This document shows positions 25,146-33,826 of a stretch of DNA of 64,000 nucleotides, piece by piece. Position 1 is the first letter of the stretch. Each line of letters begins with the position of its first letter. The DNA is from Hallerella succinigenes (GTDB lineage: Bacteria; Fibrobacterota; Fibrobacteria; Fibrobacterales; Fibrobacteraceae): NCBI RefSeq assembly GCF_002797675.1, contig NZ_PGEX01000001.1, forward strand, positions 2,418,001 through 2,482,000, written 5' to 3'. Position numbers and translations under genes: made by a program. The notes beneath the pieces were generated by a model that saw only the letters and a program-made list of their open reading frames with translations, did not search any database and had not been told where the DNA came from.

Positions 25146-26510
25146 TTAGCGCGTCACATTCCGAATCCAGCTTTTTTTCTCGACTCGCCAGACCAAAATG
25201 GGGAATTTGACGATCTCATCCAGCCGAAGCATCAGGAAAATCATCGCATAGGAGAGCCCCCATTCAAAGCCGGCGAGGTAGCCGAATGGAATGGAAAAGA
25301 TCCAGAGCGTTCCGATGTCAAGGATCGATGTGAACGTAGTATCGCCTCCGGCTCGAAGAATTCCGACAATCGCGGGCGATGTGTAAGATTGCAGTAAAAT
25401 CATAATGCACTGGATGCCGATGAAAGTCTTGGCGAGCTCGATCGTTCCGTGGGGAATCGCATAGAGCGTAAGAATTGGATCCTTGAAAATAAAGAGGCTT
25501 CCTGCCATGAAAGCTCCCACAAAGAATCCGGCGAGAATCAGTGTGTTCGCATAACGCTTGGCGTCTTGCAGGTTCTTGCCCGAACCGAGAAGGTTCCCGA
25601 TAATCGGGGCAGAGGCTCCAGCGACGCCGAAGATAGAGACAAGGGCCATTTGCTGCAAGGTTCCGACGATGCTTGCCGCAGCGACGATCGTCGAATTTAA
25701 ATGCCCAAGAATTACAGACTGCATGGCGACACCGATGGACCAGCCAGTTTCGTTGATGACGACCGGGATACTGTAGTGCAAAAAGTCCTTGAAGAGAACG
25801 GCGTCAAAGTGGAACATCTTTTTGAAGCGAAAATGCAGATGGCACTCCATAAAACGCACATACACAAGGAGTGCAAAACATTCCGCGGCACGGGCAATCA
25901 CCGTTCCCATGGCAGCACCTTGCACACCCAAAGCGGGAATTCCAAAATGCCCAAAAATCAAAGTCCAGTTCAGGAATATGTTTAGCACAAAGGCGCTCAG
26001 GTTCACAATCAAGCCCGCCTTGACTTCGCGCGTGCTGCGCATCAGCATAATCATCGTATTGCTGAAGCCGTAGAAGAAATACGCAAAACCCTGGATCCGT
26101 AAATATTCCGCTCCGATATCGATCAGTTCCGGCACGTTCGTAAAGAGCTGCATGACCAGCCGCGGAAAGAGTGTTGTCCCAAGCCCAAAAAGAAATGAAA
26201 AAAGGACACCGATACAGATGGTAATCGAAACGATTTTCTGAATGCTTTCGGCATCGTGCTTTCCGTAGTACTGCGCCACGAGAACGCCGCCACCGCTTGC
26301 AATGCCAAACGAAAGCATCGAGAAGATAAAGAACGGCTGACTTGCGAGCGTTACCGCACCAAGGGCCGCTTCCGAAAGACTGCCGACCATCATGTTGTCA
26401 GCGAGCGAAAGAGAAAACTTGATGAGGTCCTGCAGGGCAATCGGCAAGGCGAGTCCGGCGAGGACTGCAAAAAAGTGAGGCTCTAAAATGAATTTTTTAG
26501 AGAGCTTCAA
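25146..26510 (-). CDS. MATE-family multidrug/cation exporter
   Basis: A 454-aa protein with about twelve hydrophobic segments and MATE features: LPIALQDLIKFSLSLADNMMVG in the first bundle, GASAPIIGNLLGSGK at the start of the second half, and an internal twofold repeat. It should export cationic drugs or metabolites using a Na+ or H+ gradient at the inner membrane. No ATG fits; the TTG at 26510 is the only start that keeps TM1. It begins three bases after the XPB helicase stop, so coupling is likely. Confidence 0.88.
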   Translation of the reverse strand: MKLSKKFILEPHFFAVLAGLALPIALQDLIKFSLSLADNMMVGSLSEAALGAVTLASQPFFIFSMLSFGIASGGGVLVAQYYGKHDAESIQKIVSITICIGVLFSFLFGLGTTLFPRLVMQLFTNVPELIDIGAEYLRIQGFAYFFYGFSNTMIMLMRSTREVKAGLIVNLSAFVLNIFLNWTLIFGHFGIPALGVQGAAMGTVIARAAECFALLVYVRFMECHLHFRFKKMFHFDAVLFKDFLHYSIPVVINETGWSIGVAMQSVILGHLNSTIVAAASIVGTLQQMALVSIFGVAGASAPIIGNLLGSGKNLQDAKRYANTLILAGFFVGAFMAGSLFIFKDPILTLYAIPHGTIELAKTFIGIQCIMILLQSYTSPAIVGILRAGGDTTFTSILDIGTLWIFSIPFGYLAGFEWGLSYAMIFLMLRLDEIVKFPILVWRVEKKSWIRNVTR

Positions 26511-26513
26511 CAG

Positions 26514-28262
26514 TTATACTCGAGCAGCGACAATGTCTTCGCCAGAATAGTGCATGATTTTGTACGCGTAACCCTGTTCGGTCAGGAACAGCTGACGGTT
26601 CATGGCGAATTCCTGCTCCTTCGAATCCTTGGTGACGAGCGAGAAGAAGTGCGCCGGACGACCGTCTTCCTTGGGGCGAAGAACGCGGCCAAGACGCTGG
26701 GCTTCTTCCTGACGGCTACCGAACGTACCCGATATCTGAATTAGGATGCTTGCGTCCGGAAGGTCGATGGCGAAGTTACCGACTTTCGAAACCATCAGGT
26801 TGCGAAGTTCACCGCGGCGGAAAGCGAGGTAAAGTTTATCGCGTTCCTTGTTCGGCGTCTTACCGGTGATTAGCGGAATGTTCAGCTTTTCGGAAAGTTT
26901 CGTGAGCTGTTCAATGTACTGGCCGATGATCAGGATACGGTCTTCCGGTTCGTTGTACTGAGCGATCAGTTTTTCGACGACGTCGTCCTTTTGCTCGTTT
27001 GTACTTGCGATGTTGATTTTGTCGCGGTTTTGGGCGAGCGCATACTTCATCTTGAGTTCCGGATTCATCGTGACGCGGATTTCGCTACAGTCGGCGGTCG
27101 CAATCCAACCTTGGGATTCAAGGACCTTCCATGGAAGATCGAACTTTTTGGGTCCGATGAGGGAGAACACTTCGGTTTCCTTGCCGTCTTCACGCACGAG
27201 GGTTGCCGTAAGACCGAGACGTCTTGTCGCCTGCATTTCGGCGCTGAAACGGAAAACGGGAGCCGGGAGCAAGTGAACTTCATCGTAAATCATGAGGCCC
27301 CACTTGTGTTCGCTGAAGAGCGGGAAGTTGACGAGCGGCTTATTGATATCGCTCTTATTTTCTTCGGCTTCTTCCATTTCTTCGTCGGTCTTTTTCAAAC
27401 GCTTGCGCTGTGTCAAGATTTGGTATGTGGCGACTGTCACCGGACCGATTTCCTTGACATCGCCCGAGTATTCCTTCACCTGGTCTGCGGTGAGGGTCGT
27501 CTTGTCGAGAATTTCGCGAATCCACTGACGGGCTGCGGAAATGTTCGGGGTGAGGATGAGCGTGCGGGTCTTCATGAGGACCATCGTCGCCATGCCGATC
27601 ACGGTCTTACCCGAACCGCAAGGGAGAACGATCACGCCCGAACCGCCCTTTTCAGAACCGGAGGCGTAGAATATTTCGGAAGCTTCCTTCTGGTAGCTGC
27701 GGAGAGTGAGCTTTTTACCGGCCAAGGTTTCCTTTCGGAAATCGACTTCGAGCGGATCGCCGGCGACGTAGCCTGCGATGTCTTCGACCGGGAAGCCGTT
27801 TAGCGTGAGAGACATCTTGAGAATGCCACGCTTGTTCGGGTCCACGTAAGCCTTGTCTTCACCTTCAAATTCGATAAGGCAATCGGCCACGTTCGGAAGC
27901 TTGGTGATTTCTTTGAAAAGAGCTACATCGGTCGATTCCAGGCAAAGGCCTTTGTCGTTCTTCACGAGCTTGAGCATACCGTAACGGCCCATATAGTCTT
28001 GGACTTCCGTGACGACAGTTTCTGGGATCGGATATTTGCTCTGGGATTCAAGACGGGCTAGCACATCTTCGGCGGTAAGACCCGTCGATGCGGCATTCCA
28101 CAAAGAAAGATGGGAAATTCGATATGTATGTAAATGTTCCGGACTCTTCACGAGTTCGGTAAATGGAGCAATGGCATCTCTGGCTTCAATGTAGTGCGGA
28201 TTGTGCACTTCAACGAGAATTTCCAAGTTGCTCTGAACAATAATAGCGCCTTCGGGATTCAT
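26514..28262 (-). CDS. XPB/Rad25-type DNA helicase
   Basis: A 582-aa SF2 helicase: N-terminal domain (1-190) typical of bacterial XPB, then LTLRSYQKEASEIFY (Q-like motif), Walker A LPCGSGKT, DEVHLLPA (DEVH box), LGLTATLVREDG (motif III), and C-terminal FGSRQEEAQRLGRVLRPK (motif VI). Bacterial XPB proteins unwind DNA 3' to 5' and are linked to repair. ATG 28262 is preferred over an upstream TTG; no good ribosome site precedes it, but a 9-bp inverted repeat does. It probably forms an operon with the MATE gene. Confidence 0.93.
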   Translation of the reverse strand: MNPEGAIIVQSNLEILVEVHNPHYIEARDAIAPFTELVKSPEHLHTYRISHLSLWNAASTGLTAEDVLARLESQSKYPIPETVVTEVQDYMGRYGMLKLVKNDKGLCLESTDVALFKEITKLPNVADCLIEFEGEDKAYVDPNKRGILKMSLTLNGFPVEDIAGYVAGDPLEVDFRKETLAGKKLTLRSYQKEASEIFYASGSEKGGSGVIVLPCGSGKTVIGMATMVLMKTRTLILTPNISAARQWIREILDKTTLTADQVKEYSGDVKEIGPVTVATYQILTQRKRLKKTDEEMEEAEENKSDINKPLVNFPLFSEHKWGLMIYDEVHLLPAPVFRFSAEMQATRRLGLTATLVREDGKETEVFSLIGPKKFDLPWKVLESQGWIATADCSEIRVTMNPELKMKYALAQNRDKINIASTNEQKDDVVEKLIAQYNEPEDRILIIGQYIEQLTKLSEKLNIPLITGKTPNKERDKLYLAFRRGELRNLMVSKVGNFAIDLPDASILIQISGTFGSRQEEAQRLGRVLRPKEDGRPAHFFSLVTKDSKEQEFAMNRQLFLTEQGYAYKIMHYSGEDIVAARV

Positions 28263-28265
28263 AGG

Positions 28266-28298
28266 CGCCAATTTTAGAAAAATATGGCGAAATTGGCG
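28266..28298. promoter_or_regulatory. Perfect 9-bp inverted repeat upstream of XPB gene
   Basis: cgccaattt and aaattggcg, 15 bases apart, end three bases upstream of the helicase ATG. It could be an operator or an mRNA hairpin that covers the start region, since no Shine-Dalgarno sequence is seen. Confidence 0.45.
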
Positions 28299-28360
28299 AA
28301 GTAGAGAAGTTACGTACTGAAAAAAATAGTTCTTCCGGGAAAAAACTATCTTATTTGCGT

Positions 28361-29137
28361 ATGCAGCCTTTACGTATAATTTCTTTTTCTTTCTTAGCCC
28401 TCGTCACCTTGTTGACGACGGGATGTATTACGACGACGATTCGCAACTTCAGCATGACCGCATCCGAAGCGCCAGAAGTCCACGGGGCAAATACCGAGCA
28501 GGAACCATTTTCCGCATTGTGGCGTTTTACCGGAAAGGTCCGTTATAACTTTCAAGAGGATGTGGATATTACCGATGACACATATAAGGATGGTTCTCTC
28601 GACGATCTGTTCAGTGATGATGTGATAATGGTGAAGAAGTCGACATATAGGATGGGCGGGGTTGACTTCAGCGGGAAAATCGATTTCTTGTACAAAGTCG
28701 GCTGGTTTATGTGTGGGGGCGGACTCGGTTATAAAGATGGAGCGTTTTTCCACACCACGCTAGGTGCCAATTTTTCACATTTTGAATTAGGCGCGTTCCT
28801 TGGAGTGTACAACCAATATAGCGAGATGAGTTACGAGATCGAAAAGGATGATGAAACCGATTGGGGATATGATTCTGATTTTAATGCCTCTCTCTTTGGA
28901 GGCGGCTATGCCGGATTTTATTTGGAAAAGCTCTTTTTCAATCTCAGTGTCAGTGCTTACGAGCCGAATCCTAAAATCGAAGACATTCGGCTGGGTGTCC
29001 CTACTATTACGACAGGATATCTGACGGCTGGGTACCGAATCAATCGCTGGGTAGAATTCAGCGTCGGGGGAATTGTGACTTATACCTCCGAGGAATTCAA
29101 TGGGGGCGTCACCAGCGGGATAAGCCTTTATCTGTAG
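28361..29137 (+). CDS. Outer-membrane lipoprotein with beta-barrel-like body
   Basis: A 258-aa product; ATG 28361 gives a signal ending LLTTGC (lipidated Cys about 22). The rest alternates hydrophobic and polar residues in strand-like runs: VGWFMCGGGLGYKDGAFFH, FELGAFLGVYNQYSE, YAGFYLEKLFFNLSVSAYE, YLTAGYRINRWVEFSVGG, ending SGISLYL with no aromatic terminus. This suggests a small barrel or a beta-sheet lipoprotein at the outer membrane. I do not recognise a named family. It is divergent from the XPB gene. Confidence 0.7.
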   Translation: MQPLRIISFSFLALVTLLTTGCITTTIRNFSMTASEAPEVHGANTEQEPFSALWRFTGKVRYNFQEDVDITDDTYKDGSLDDLFSDDVIMVKKSTYRMGGVDFSGKIDFLYKVGWFMCGGGLGYKDGAFFHTTLGANFSHFELGAFLGVYNQYSEMSYEIEKDDETDWGYDSDFNASLFGGGYAGFYLEKLFFNLSVSAYEPNPKIEDIRLGVPTITTGYLTAGYRINRWVEFSVGGIVTYTSEEFNGGVTSGISLYL

Positions 29138-29139
29138 TC

Positions 29140-29205
29140 GGGGCGTCACCCGGGATTGCCACGCCCCTTTGGGCCTCGCAATGACATGATGGATTGTCAC
29201 TCGCG
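29140..29205. repeat. Dispersed palindromic repeat (GTCATTGCGAGG type), intergenic
   Basis: On the minus strand the stretch reads GTCATTGCGAGGCCCAAAGG followed by GGCGTGGCAATCCCGGGTGA. This is the well-known look of dispersed bacterial repeats whose accidental translation gives HCE...RRSNP. It sits in the 133-bp gap after the lipoprotein gene. A related sequence appears inside the coding region at 34524-34880. Confidence 0.55.
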
Positions 29206-29231
29206 AAAGGCGAAGCCTTGAAGCATTCCAC

Positions 29232-29267
29232 AAAAAAAGAACCGGATTCTTTCGAACCCGGTTCTTT
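29232..29267 (-). terminator. Terminator of tRNA-Thr
   Basis: On the minus strand AAAGAACCGG and CCGGTTCTTT form a 10-bp stem followed by further T residues, four bases downstream of the tRNA. Confidence 0.8.
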
Positions 29268-29270
29268 AAG

Positions 29271-29343
29271 AGCCACCCAGCAGATTTGAACTGCCGACCT
29301 GCTGATTACGAATCAGCTGCTCTACCAGCTGAGCTAGAGTGGC
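29271..29343 (-). tRNA. tRNA-Thr (anticodon CGT)
   Basis: A 73-nt cloverleaf. Acceptor GCCACTC pairs with GGGTGGC, the D arm has GCTCAGCTGGTAGAGC, and the anticodon loop is TTCGTAA on a five-pair stem (GCTGA/TCAGC), reading ACG. The T arm has the GTTCAAATC loop. CCA is not encoded. Confidence 0.95.
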
Positions 29344-29418
29344 ATAACGCGCACAAATGTAGCAAACTTTTTGAAAAAATGCTATATTTATTTCAAAATT
29401 TTTTTAAGGACCTAAAAC

Positions 29419-30132
29419 ATGGCCAACAATATGCCGAATAATATGCCGAATGCGGGAACTTCCGCCTCCGGTTCTGATATGAAGGAATTTTTTATCCAGC
29501 ACGGGGTGAAGGTCGGGGCTATTCTCCTCGTCGTCATTTTGGTTGTGATAGCCATTATTCATTTCCAGGGTTCCAAGAACAAGGCTGACGCTGCTCAGGC
29601 AGAACTTCTTGGTCCGGCTCTTGCCTATGAATATACGGGGAAGAAGGATAGCGCTCTTGCCGCATACGAAGAACTGATCGTTTCGAAGCAGTTGAAGGGG
29701 GAAACCCTCGCCAAGGCCGCACTTCTCGCTGGCAATATCCGCTTCCAGAACGGCGAATTTGATAATGCTGCCATCCTTTACCAGAAGGCTTTGGACAATG
29801 CGGGCTCGCTTCCGCTGATTCGTGGCGGAGCTCTTCACGGTCAGGCCGCTGTTGCAATTGAAAAGAAGGATTACGCTGCAGCAGTGAACCTGCTTGAAAA
29901 GTTTATCGCTGAATTCGGTAAGCGTACGGGCGATCTTGAAGACCGCTACGAAAAGCTCGAACCGGCAGACCAGGTTCCGACTGTGGCTGACGCTTTTTGG
30001 AAGCTCGCCCTCGTTTACAACCAGATGGGTTATCCGGATAAGGCAAAGACTGCCGCTGAAAAGATTCTCAAGAATTACGGCGACAATCAGATTTATTCCG
30101 ACCGCGCAAAGAAGTTAATTGCGACGCTCTAA
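29419..30132 (+). CDS. YfgM-like membrane-anchored TPR protein
   Basis: A 237-aa protein: Asn/Met/Pro-rich N-terminus, KEFFIQHG, one transmembrane helix (about 33-52, AILLVVILVVIAIIHF), and a periplasmic helical domain of TPR-like repeats (LLGPALAYEYTGKKDSALAAY; AALLAGNIRFQNGEFDNAAILYQKAL; FWKLALVYNQMGYPDKAKTAAEKIL). The layout matches YfgM/TPR_21 proteins that sit near the SecYEG translocon with periplasmic chaperones. The function here is inferred from the fold. A GCTATATTT hexamer-like promoter element lies about 35 bases upstream and an intrinsic terminator follows the gene. Confidence 0.82.
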   Translation: MANNMPNNMPNAGTSASGSDMKEFFIQHGVKVGAILLVVILVVIAIIHFQGSKNKADAAQAELLGPALAYEYTGKKDSALAAYEELIVSKQLKGETLAKAALLAGNIRFQNGEFDNAAILYQKALDNAGSLPLIRGGALHGQAAVAIEKKDYAAAVNLLEKFIAEFGKRTGDLEDRYEKLEPADQVPTVADAFWKLALVYNQMGYPDKAKTAAEKILKNYGDNQIYSDRAKKLIATL

Positions 30133-30152
30133 TTTTTAAAAGAAATCATGCA

Positions 30153-30187
30153 GAAGCTCGCCGGCGAATGCTGGCGAGCTTCTTTTG
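30153..30187 (+). terminator. Intrinsic terminator
   Basis: A 10-bp stem GAAGCTCGCC/GGCGAGCTTC with a 10-base loop and TTTT, 20 bases after the YfgM-like gene. The remaining gap to dapL (about 190 bp) shows an AT-rich hairpin at 30344-30362 and no gene. Confidence 0.85.
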
Positions 30188-30380
30188 TCGTGTCATTTCG
30201 ATAACCACGCCTTCGCTCGTTACCATTACCCCTTCAATTCCTTTGTGACAAATATGTCGCAAAATTTCAGTTCGCCTTCCAAAAAGTCCCTGCTACGGCA
30301 AAAAAAACGGGTGCAGAAAAATCGGCAAAAAAAGGTCTACTTCTAAATTTTTCTCAAAAATTTTAACACTGGAGAAAAAG

Positions 30381-31616
30381 ATGTCCGACTACGTTCAAAA
30401 TCTGTTTGCAGATCGCATCGGTGGCAGTTCCTTTGGCAAGGGAACAGTCCTGTACAAGTTTGAAAAAATCAAGCGCGCCCGCCGTCAGGCGGAAAAGGAT
30501 CACCCGGAAACGCCGATCATCGATATGGGCGTCGGGGAACCGGACTGGATGGCGGACAAGGTTGTTGTCGAACGCCTTTACGCCGAAGCGCAAAAGCGTG
30601 AAAATCGCGGTTACTCGGACAACGGCATTTTGCCGTTCCAGGAAGCGGCTGCACATTACATGGATCAGGTCTTTGGTGTCAAGGACCTCGACCCGCAGAG
30701 CGAAATTTGCCACTGCATCGGTTCGAAGCCGGCTCTCGCCATGATTCCGCAGGCGTTCATCAATCCGGGCGACGTCGCGATTGTGACCGTTCCTGGGTAC
30801 GGAGTCCTCGCTACGATGACGCGCTTCCTCGGCGGTGAAGTCTATAACCTTCCGCTTCTTAAGGAAAACGACTTCCTTCCGGACTTGGATTCGATTCCGG
30901 CGGATATCGCAAAGCGAGCCAAGCTTCTTTACATCAACTACCCGAACAATCCGACGGGTGCGGTCGCCTCTGTGGATTTTTTCAAGAAGGTGATTGACTT
31001 TGCAAAGAAGAATGAAATCATCGTGATTTCTGACGCGGCCTATGCGGCTCTCACCTTCGACGGTTATGCTCCGCTAAGCTTCCTCTCCGTTCCGGGAGCA
31101 AAGGAAGTCGGAGTGGAAATTCAATCGCTTTCGAAGGCTTTCAACATGACCGGTTGGCGCCTCGGCTTTGTCGCCGGCAATGAAAAGGTGGTGAAGGGAT
31201 TCGCTTGCGTGAAGGACAACAATGACTCCGGTCAGTTCAAGGCGATTCAGCTCGCTGGCGTAGAAGCGCTTTCGAACCCGTCGATCACGGAAAAGACGGT
31301 CGTAAAATATTCCCGTCGCCACGGCCTGCTAGTGAAAGCTCTTTCCGAAGTCGGCTTTAAGGTCTCGAAGCCGAAGGGAAGCTTTTACCTGTACACACAG
31401 GCTCCGAAGGGAATCGAAGGGGGTGAAACCTTCAATACCGCAGAAGACTTCTCGCAGTGGCTCATTCGCGAAAAGCAGATTTCGACCGTGCCTTGGGACG
31501 ATGCAGGTCACTTCATCCGTTTCAGCGTAACGTTCATGGCTGATACGGAAGCGGAAGAAGTCGCTTTGATGGAAGAAATCAAGCGTCGCCTTTCCGGCTC
31601 GAAGTTCATTTGGTAA
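30381..31616 (+). CDS. dapL: LL-diaminopimelate aminotransferase DapL
   Basis: A 411-aa class I/II PLP aminotransferase. DapL hallmarks include the N-terminal LYKFEKIKRARRQ, IDMGVGEPDWMAD, GYSDNGILPFQEA, NYPNNPTGAVAS, the PLP Lys in SLSKAFNMTGWRLGF and the C-terminal IRFSVTF. It converts tetrahydrodipicolinate to LL-diaminopimelate in one step (EC 2.6.1.83), for lysine and peptidoglycan synthesis. A GGAG ribosome site precedes the ATG. It is monocistronic between terminators at 30153 and 31635; no lysine riboswitch is seen in the leader. Confidence 0.92.
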   Translation: MSDYVQNLFADRIGGSSFGKGTVLYKFEKIKRARRQAEKDHPETPIIDMGVGEPDWMADKVVVERLYAEAQKRENRGYSDNGILPFQEAAAHYMDQVFGVKDLDPQSEICHCIGSKPALAMIPQAFINPGDVAIVTVPGYGVLATMTRFLGGEVYNLPLLKENDFLPDLDSIPADIAKRAKLLYINYPNNPTGAVASVDFFKKVIDFAKKNEIIVISDAAYAALTFDGYAPLSFLSVPGAKEVGVEIQSLSKAFNMTGWRLGFVAGNEKVVKGFACVKDNNDSGQFKAIQLAGVEALSNPSITEKTVVKYSRRHGLLVKALSEVGFKVSKPKGSFYLYTQAPKGIEGGETFNTAEDFSQWLIREKQISTVPWDDAGHFIRFSVTFMADTEAEEVALMEEIKRRLSGSKFIW

Positions 31617-31634
31617 ATGCTTTGCTAAAACGAA

Positions 31635-31667
31635 GAAGCGCGACTTTTGCAAGCCGCGCTTTCTTTT
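31635..31667. terminator. Bidirectional terminator after dapL
   Basis: Stem AAGCGCG-CTT/AAG-CGCGCTT with a TTG loop and flanking T/A-tracts, between the convergent dapL and thioredoxin-like genes. Confidence 0.75.
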
Positions 31668-31682
31668 TAAAGGAGAAAAATT

Positions 31683-32219
31683 TTACGGGAGCATCTTGTT
31701 CAAGATTTCTTGAAGCTGCTCAAGACTCTTTTTGGACGAGTCGCTGAAACGGTAGAACGTGCCATCCTTGTTCACGAGGAAGATGACCGGGACGTAGCCC
31801 GTTCCGTAACGCGGACCGAACTTTGCGTTCACATCCTGGAAAATTGGAAGCGAAGCGTTGAACTGGTCGATGAACAGGCGCACATCGTTCTTCTTGATGC
31901 CGCTGCCGACAGAAATGCCGATGCCGTTCAAACCTTTTTCTTCGTACTGCTTGATCAACGTTTGCATGTGCGGGAAGTTTGCCTGGCAATGCGGGCACTT
32001 CGGGCTAAAGTAGAAGATCATGAGCGGTTTGTTCGAAAAATGGGAAAACAGCATTCCCGGGTCGCTGATCCCTGCGAGAGGAATCGTAAAATCAATCTTC
32101 ATCGTGGTGCCGGAAGAATCCTTCATCAGTTCCGGCGCGTTCTGCTTGGCTTCTACCTGTGCGAATACGGTTGCTGCAAAAAGAGCAATCAAGGAAAAAG
32201 CTTTTCCCATAAATCTCAT
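31683..32219 (-). CDS. Periplasmic TlpA/AhpC-like thioredoxin-fold protein
   Basis: A 178-aa protein with a signal peptide (cut near VFAQVEA) and a thioredoxin fold with the redox motif CPHC in FYFSPKCPHCQANFP. VPVIFLVNKDGTFYRF holds the cis-Pro. It is likely a thiol-disulfide reductase acting in the periplasm, for example in cytochrome maturation or oxidant defence; the partner is unknown. ATG 32219 has CAGGAG eight bases upstream. It stands alone, divergent from the barrel gene at 32317. Confidence 0.85.
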   Translation of the reverse strand: MRFMGKAFSLIALFAATVFAQVEAKQNAPELMKDSSGTTMKIDFTIPLAGISDPGMLFSHFSNKPLMIFYFSPKCPHCQANFPHMQTLIKQYEEKGLNGIGISVGSGIKKNDVRLFIDQFNASLPIFQDVNAKFGPRYGTGYVPVIFLVNKDGTFYRFSDSSKKSLEQLQEILNKMLP

Positions 32220-32316
32220 TCAAAAACTCCTGTGATGACAGGGAGTAAAATACAAAAGAAATTGCGAAAAAAAAGAGTTTTCTTCAGGTTTTAAATTTTC
32301 CTACATTTTAAATCAC

Positions 32317-33105
32317 ATGGCACGACTTCTCAAAATTTGGACGGTCCTTCTTTTTACGCTCTGCGCAGTGCTGCTTGCGGACGAGGGAAATTCCGTGCAA
32401 ACGACTGGAAGGAAGCTCGCTGACGGAGGCATTCTTCTTCCGCGTGAATCCAGTTACCAGGGCAAAGGCTTTGGCGTGGGAATTGGCGGTGGGGCACTTT
32501 TCCCCAGTGGAAAAAAATGTAAGGCACTTGCTCAGTGGCAGGGGACCGGGGAATACGCGTATTCGCAGTATGTGAGCGCAGGCGTCTCTGTGCGCATGTA
32601 TGGCGGCAATATCGATGACGAAATTTCGATCATCTATCAGCGTTATCACAGCCACGTGCGCTTGCATTACCTGGTGAATCCGAACTGGGTGCTTTTTGCT
32701 GAACCCGCGTTTGGTTTTGAATCGACTTCTTTGGACGAAATCCGCGGCAAAAACTCGCCGGGAACGTCTTTTGCGACAGAGGAAGAGGTGAACAAGGCTG
32801 TCGGCTGTGATAATGAATATTCTTTGGATGGCGCTTCGGGCGCGTTGACCCTGGGTTCTGGCTTTGCGCTTAGCGAAAGTTGGTCTGTAAACGGGGCGGC
32901 GGGCTACGAACAAAGCTGGTCGGGCGTCGGTCAGCTGTCGATCAGTCTTGGATTTGGGTTTAACCTGCGCAATAACGTGGATTACCTCAAAAGGAACGTC
33001 CTCGGTGCGTGGATTGCCTTTGAAATGGTCGCTCGCCGCTATTTTTCGAACGAAACGGGTGACTGGGGCGTGGCCAATATGATTGCGCTGATTTTAAACA
33101 TTTGA
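32317..33105 (+). CDS. Secreted beta-barrel-like outer membrane protein
   Basis: A 262-aa protein with a signal peptide (VLLFTLCAVLLADEG). Its body shows alternating strand patterns typical of an 8- to 10-strand barrel: GKGFGVGIGGGALFPSG, SQYVSAGVSVRMYGG, NWVLFAEPAFGFES, GALTLGSGFALSESWSVNGAAGYE, GQLSISLGFGFNLRNN. Two Cys residues are present. No family is recognised; it resembles small outer membrane barrels. Its stop codon overlaps the -35 box of the rpsF promoter. Confidence 0.7.
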   Translation: MARLLKIWTVLLFTLCAVLLADEGNSVQTTGRKLADGGILLPRESSYQGKGFGVGIGGGALFPSGKKCKALAQWQGTGEYAYSQYVSAGVSVRMYGGNIDDEISIIYQRYHSHVRLHYLVNPNWVLFAEPAFGFESTSLDEIRGKNSPGTSFATEEEVNKAVGCDNEYSLDGASGALTLGSGFALSESWSVNGAAGYEQSWSGVGQLSISLGFGFNLRNNVDYLKRNVLGAWIAFEMVARRYFSNETGDWGVANMIALILNI

Positions 33106-33130
33106 CGATTTTTTAGCCTTTTGCTATATT
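33102..33130 (+). promoter_or_regulatory. Sigma70-like promoter of rpsF-rpsR-rplI
   Basis: TTGACG (33102-33107) and TATATT (33125-33130) are spaced by 17 bases. Transcription would begin near 33137, so the hairpin at 33132-33156 would be at or near the 5' end of the mRNA. Confidence 0.75.
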
Positions 33131-33131
33131 T

Positions 33132-33156
33132 GGGTTCCCCATGTACAGTGGGGCCC
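33132..33156 (+). promoter_or_regulatory. GC-rich leader hairpin before rpsF
   Basis: GGG-TT-CCCCAT, loop GTACA, GTGGGG-CCC. It lies 45 bases upstream of the rpsF ATG. It could be a 5' stabiliser or part of an S6:S18 autoregulatory leader, but the conserved bases of the known S6:S18 motif are not evident. Confidence 0.4.
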
Positions 33157-33200
33157 TCCTGTATCTATGGTGGATATGGGCTGAAGTCCAAAGGGATTTT

Positions 33201-33566
33201 ATGAAACAGTACGAAACAATGGTGCTTCTCGACGCCATGCTCTCTGACGACGTGATTGCGTCTGAAGTTCAGAGCTTCGCCGACAAGATTACCGCAGCAG
33301 GCGAAATCCTTCGCCGCGACGATTGGGGCAAGCGCAAGCTCGCTTACGAAATCAAGCACAAGACTCACGGCTACTATGTGATCTTCTACTACAAGGCAGA
33401 AGCTTCCGTGGTTGCAGAACTTGAAAACATCTTCAAGCTCGACGAAAACGTTCTCCGTTGGATCACCCTCGTGGATTATCCGATGTCTGAAGTCGTCTAT
33501 GACAAGAACTTGAGCCAGACCGAAGATGTGACTCCGATCGACGCTGAAGAAGGAGATGCTGAATAA
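33201..33566 (+). CDS. rpsF: Ribosomal protein bS6
   Basis: A 121-aa bS6 ([39 protein letters not shown]) with an acidic tail. It binds 16S rRNA as a partner of bS18. The start at 33201 matches the family N-terminus; the longer frame from 33141 runs through the leader hairpin. Its stop overlaps the rpsR start (TAATG). First gene of the rpsF-rpsR-rplI operon. Confidence 0.97.
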   Translation: MKQYETMVLLDAMLSDDVIASEVQSFADKITAAGEILRRDDWGKRKLAYEIKHKTHGYYVIFYYKAEASVVAELENIFKLDENVLRWITLVDYPMSEVVYDKNLSQTEDVTPIDAEEGDAE

Positions 33567-33817
33567 TGGCTTTCGAAGATAAGAAGAACAATTCTCGCGT
33601 TCGTCGCAAGAAGACCTGCTGGTTCACCGAAAATAAGGTCCAGTACATCGATTATAAGGACGAAAAGGTCCTCCGTCGCTTCATCTCTGAACGTGGCAAG
33701 ATCATTCCTCGTCGTATTTCCGGCACGAGTGCCAAGTATCAGCGCATGCTCGTCGAAGCTATCAAGCGCGCACGTCACATGGCTATTTTGCCGTTCGTCG
33801 CAGACACTCTGCGCTAA
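33566..33817 (+). CDS. rpsR: Ribosomal protein bS18
   Basis: An 83-aa bS18 with the conserved core [20 protein letters not shown] and [21 protein letters not shown]. It contains one Cys (KTCWF), not the multi-Cys zinc form. It starts on the last base of the rpsF stop codon and is followed nine bases later by rplI. Confidence 0.97.
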   Translation: MAFEDKKNNSRVRRKKTCWFTENKVQYIDYKDEKVLRRFISERGKIIPRRISGTSAKYQRMLVEAIKRARHMAILPFVADTLR

Positions 33818-33826
33818 GGAGCAAAA

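Noticed and set aside
30188-30380. Lysine riboswitch before dapL
   Set aside because: No conserved riboswitch core or terminator pair seen in the leader; only an AT-rich hairpin.
33101-33132. Bacteroidetes-type promoter (TTTG-N20-TATATTTG) before rpsF
   Set aside because: The same bases fit sigma70 better (TTGACG-N17-TATATT), and tRNA promoters here have TTGACA-N17 boxes, so a sigma70 reading is simpler.
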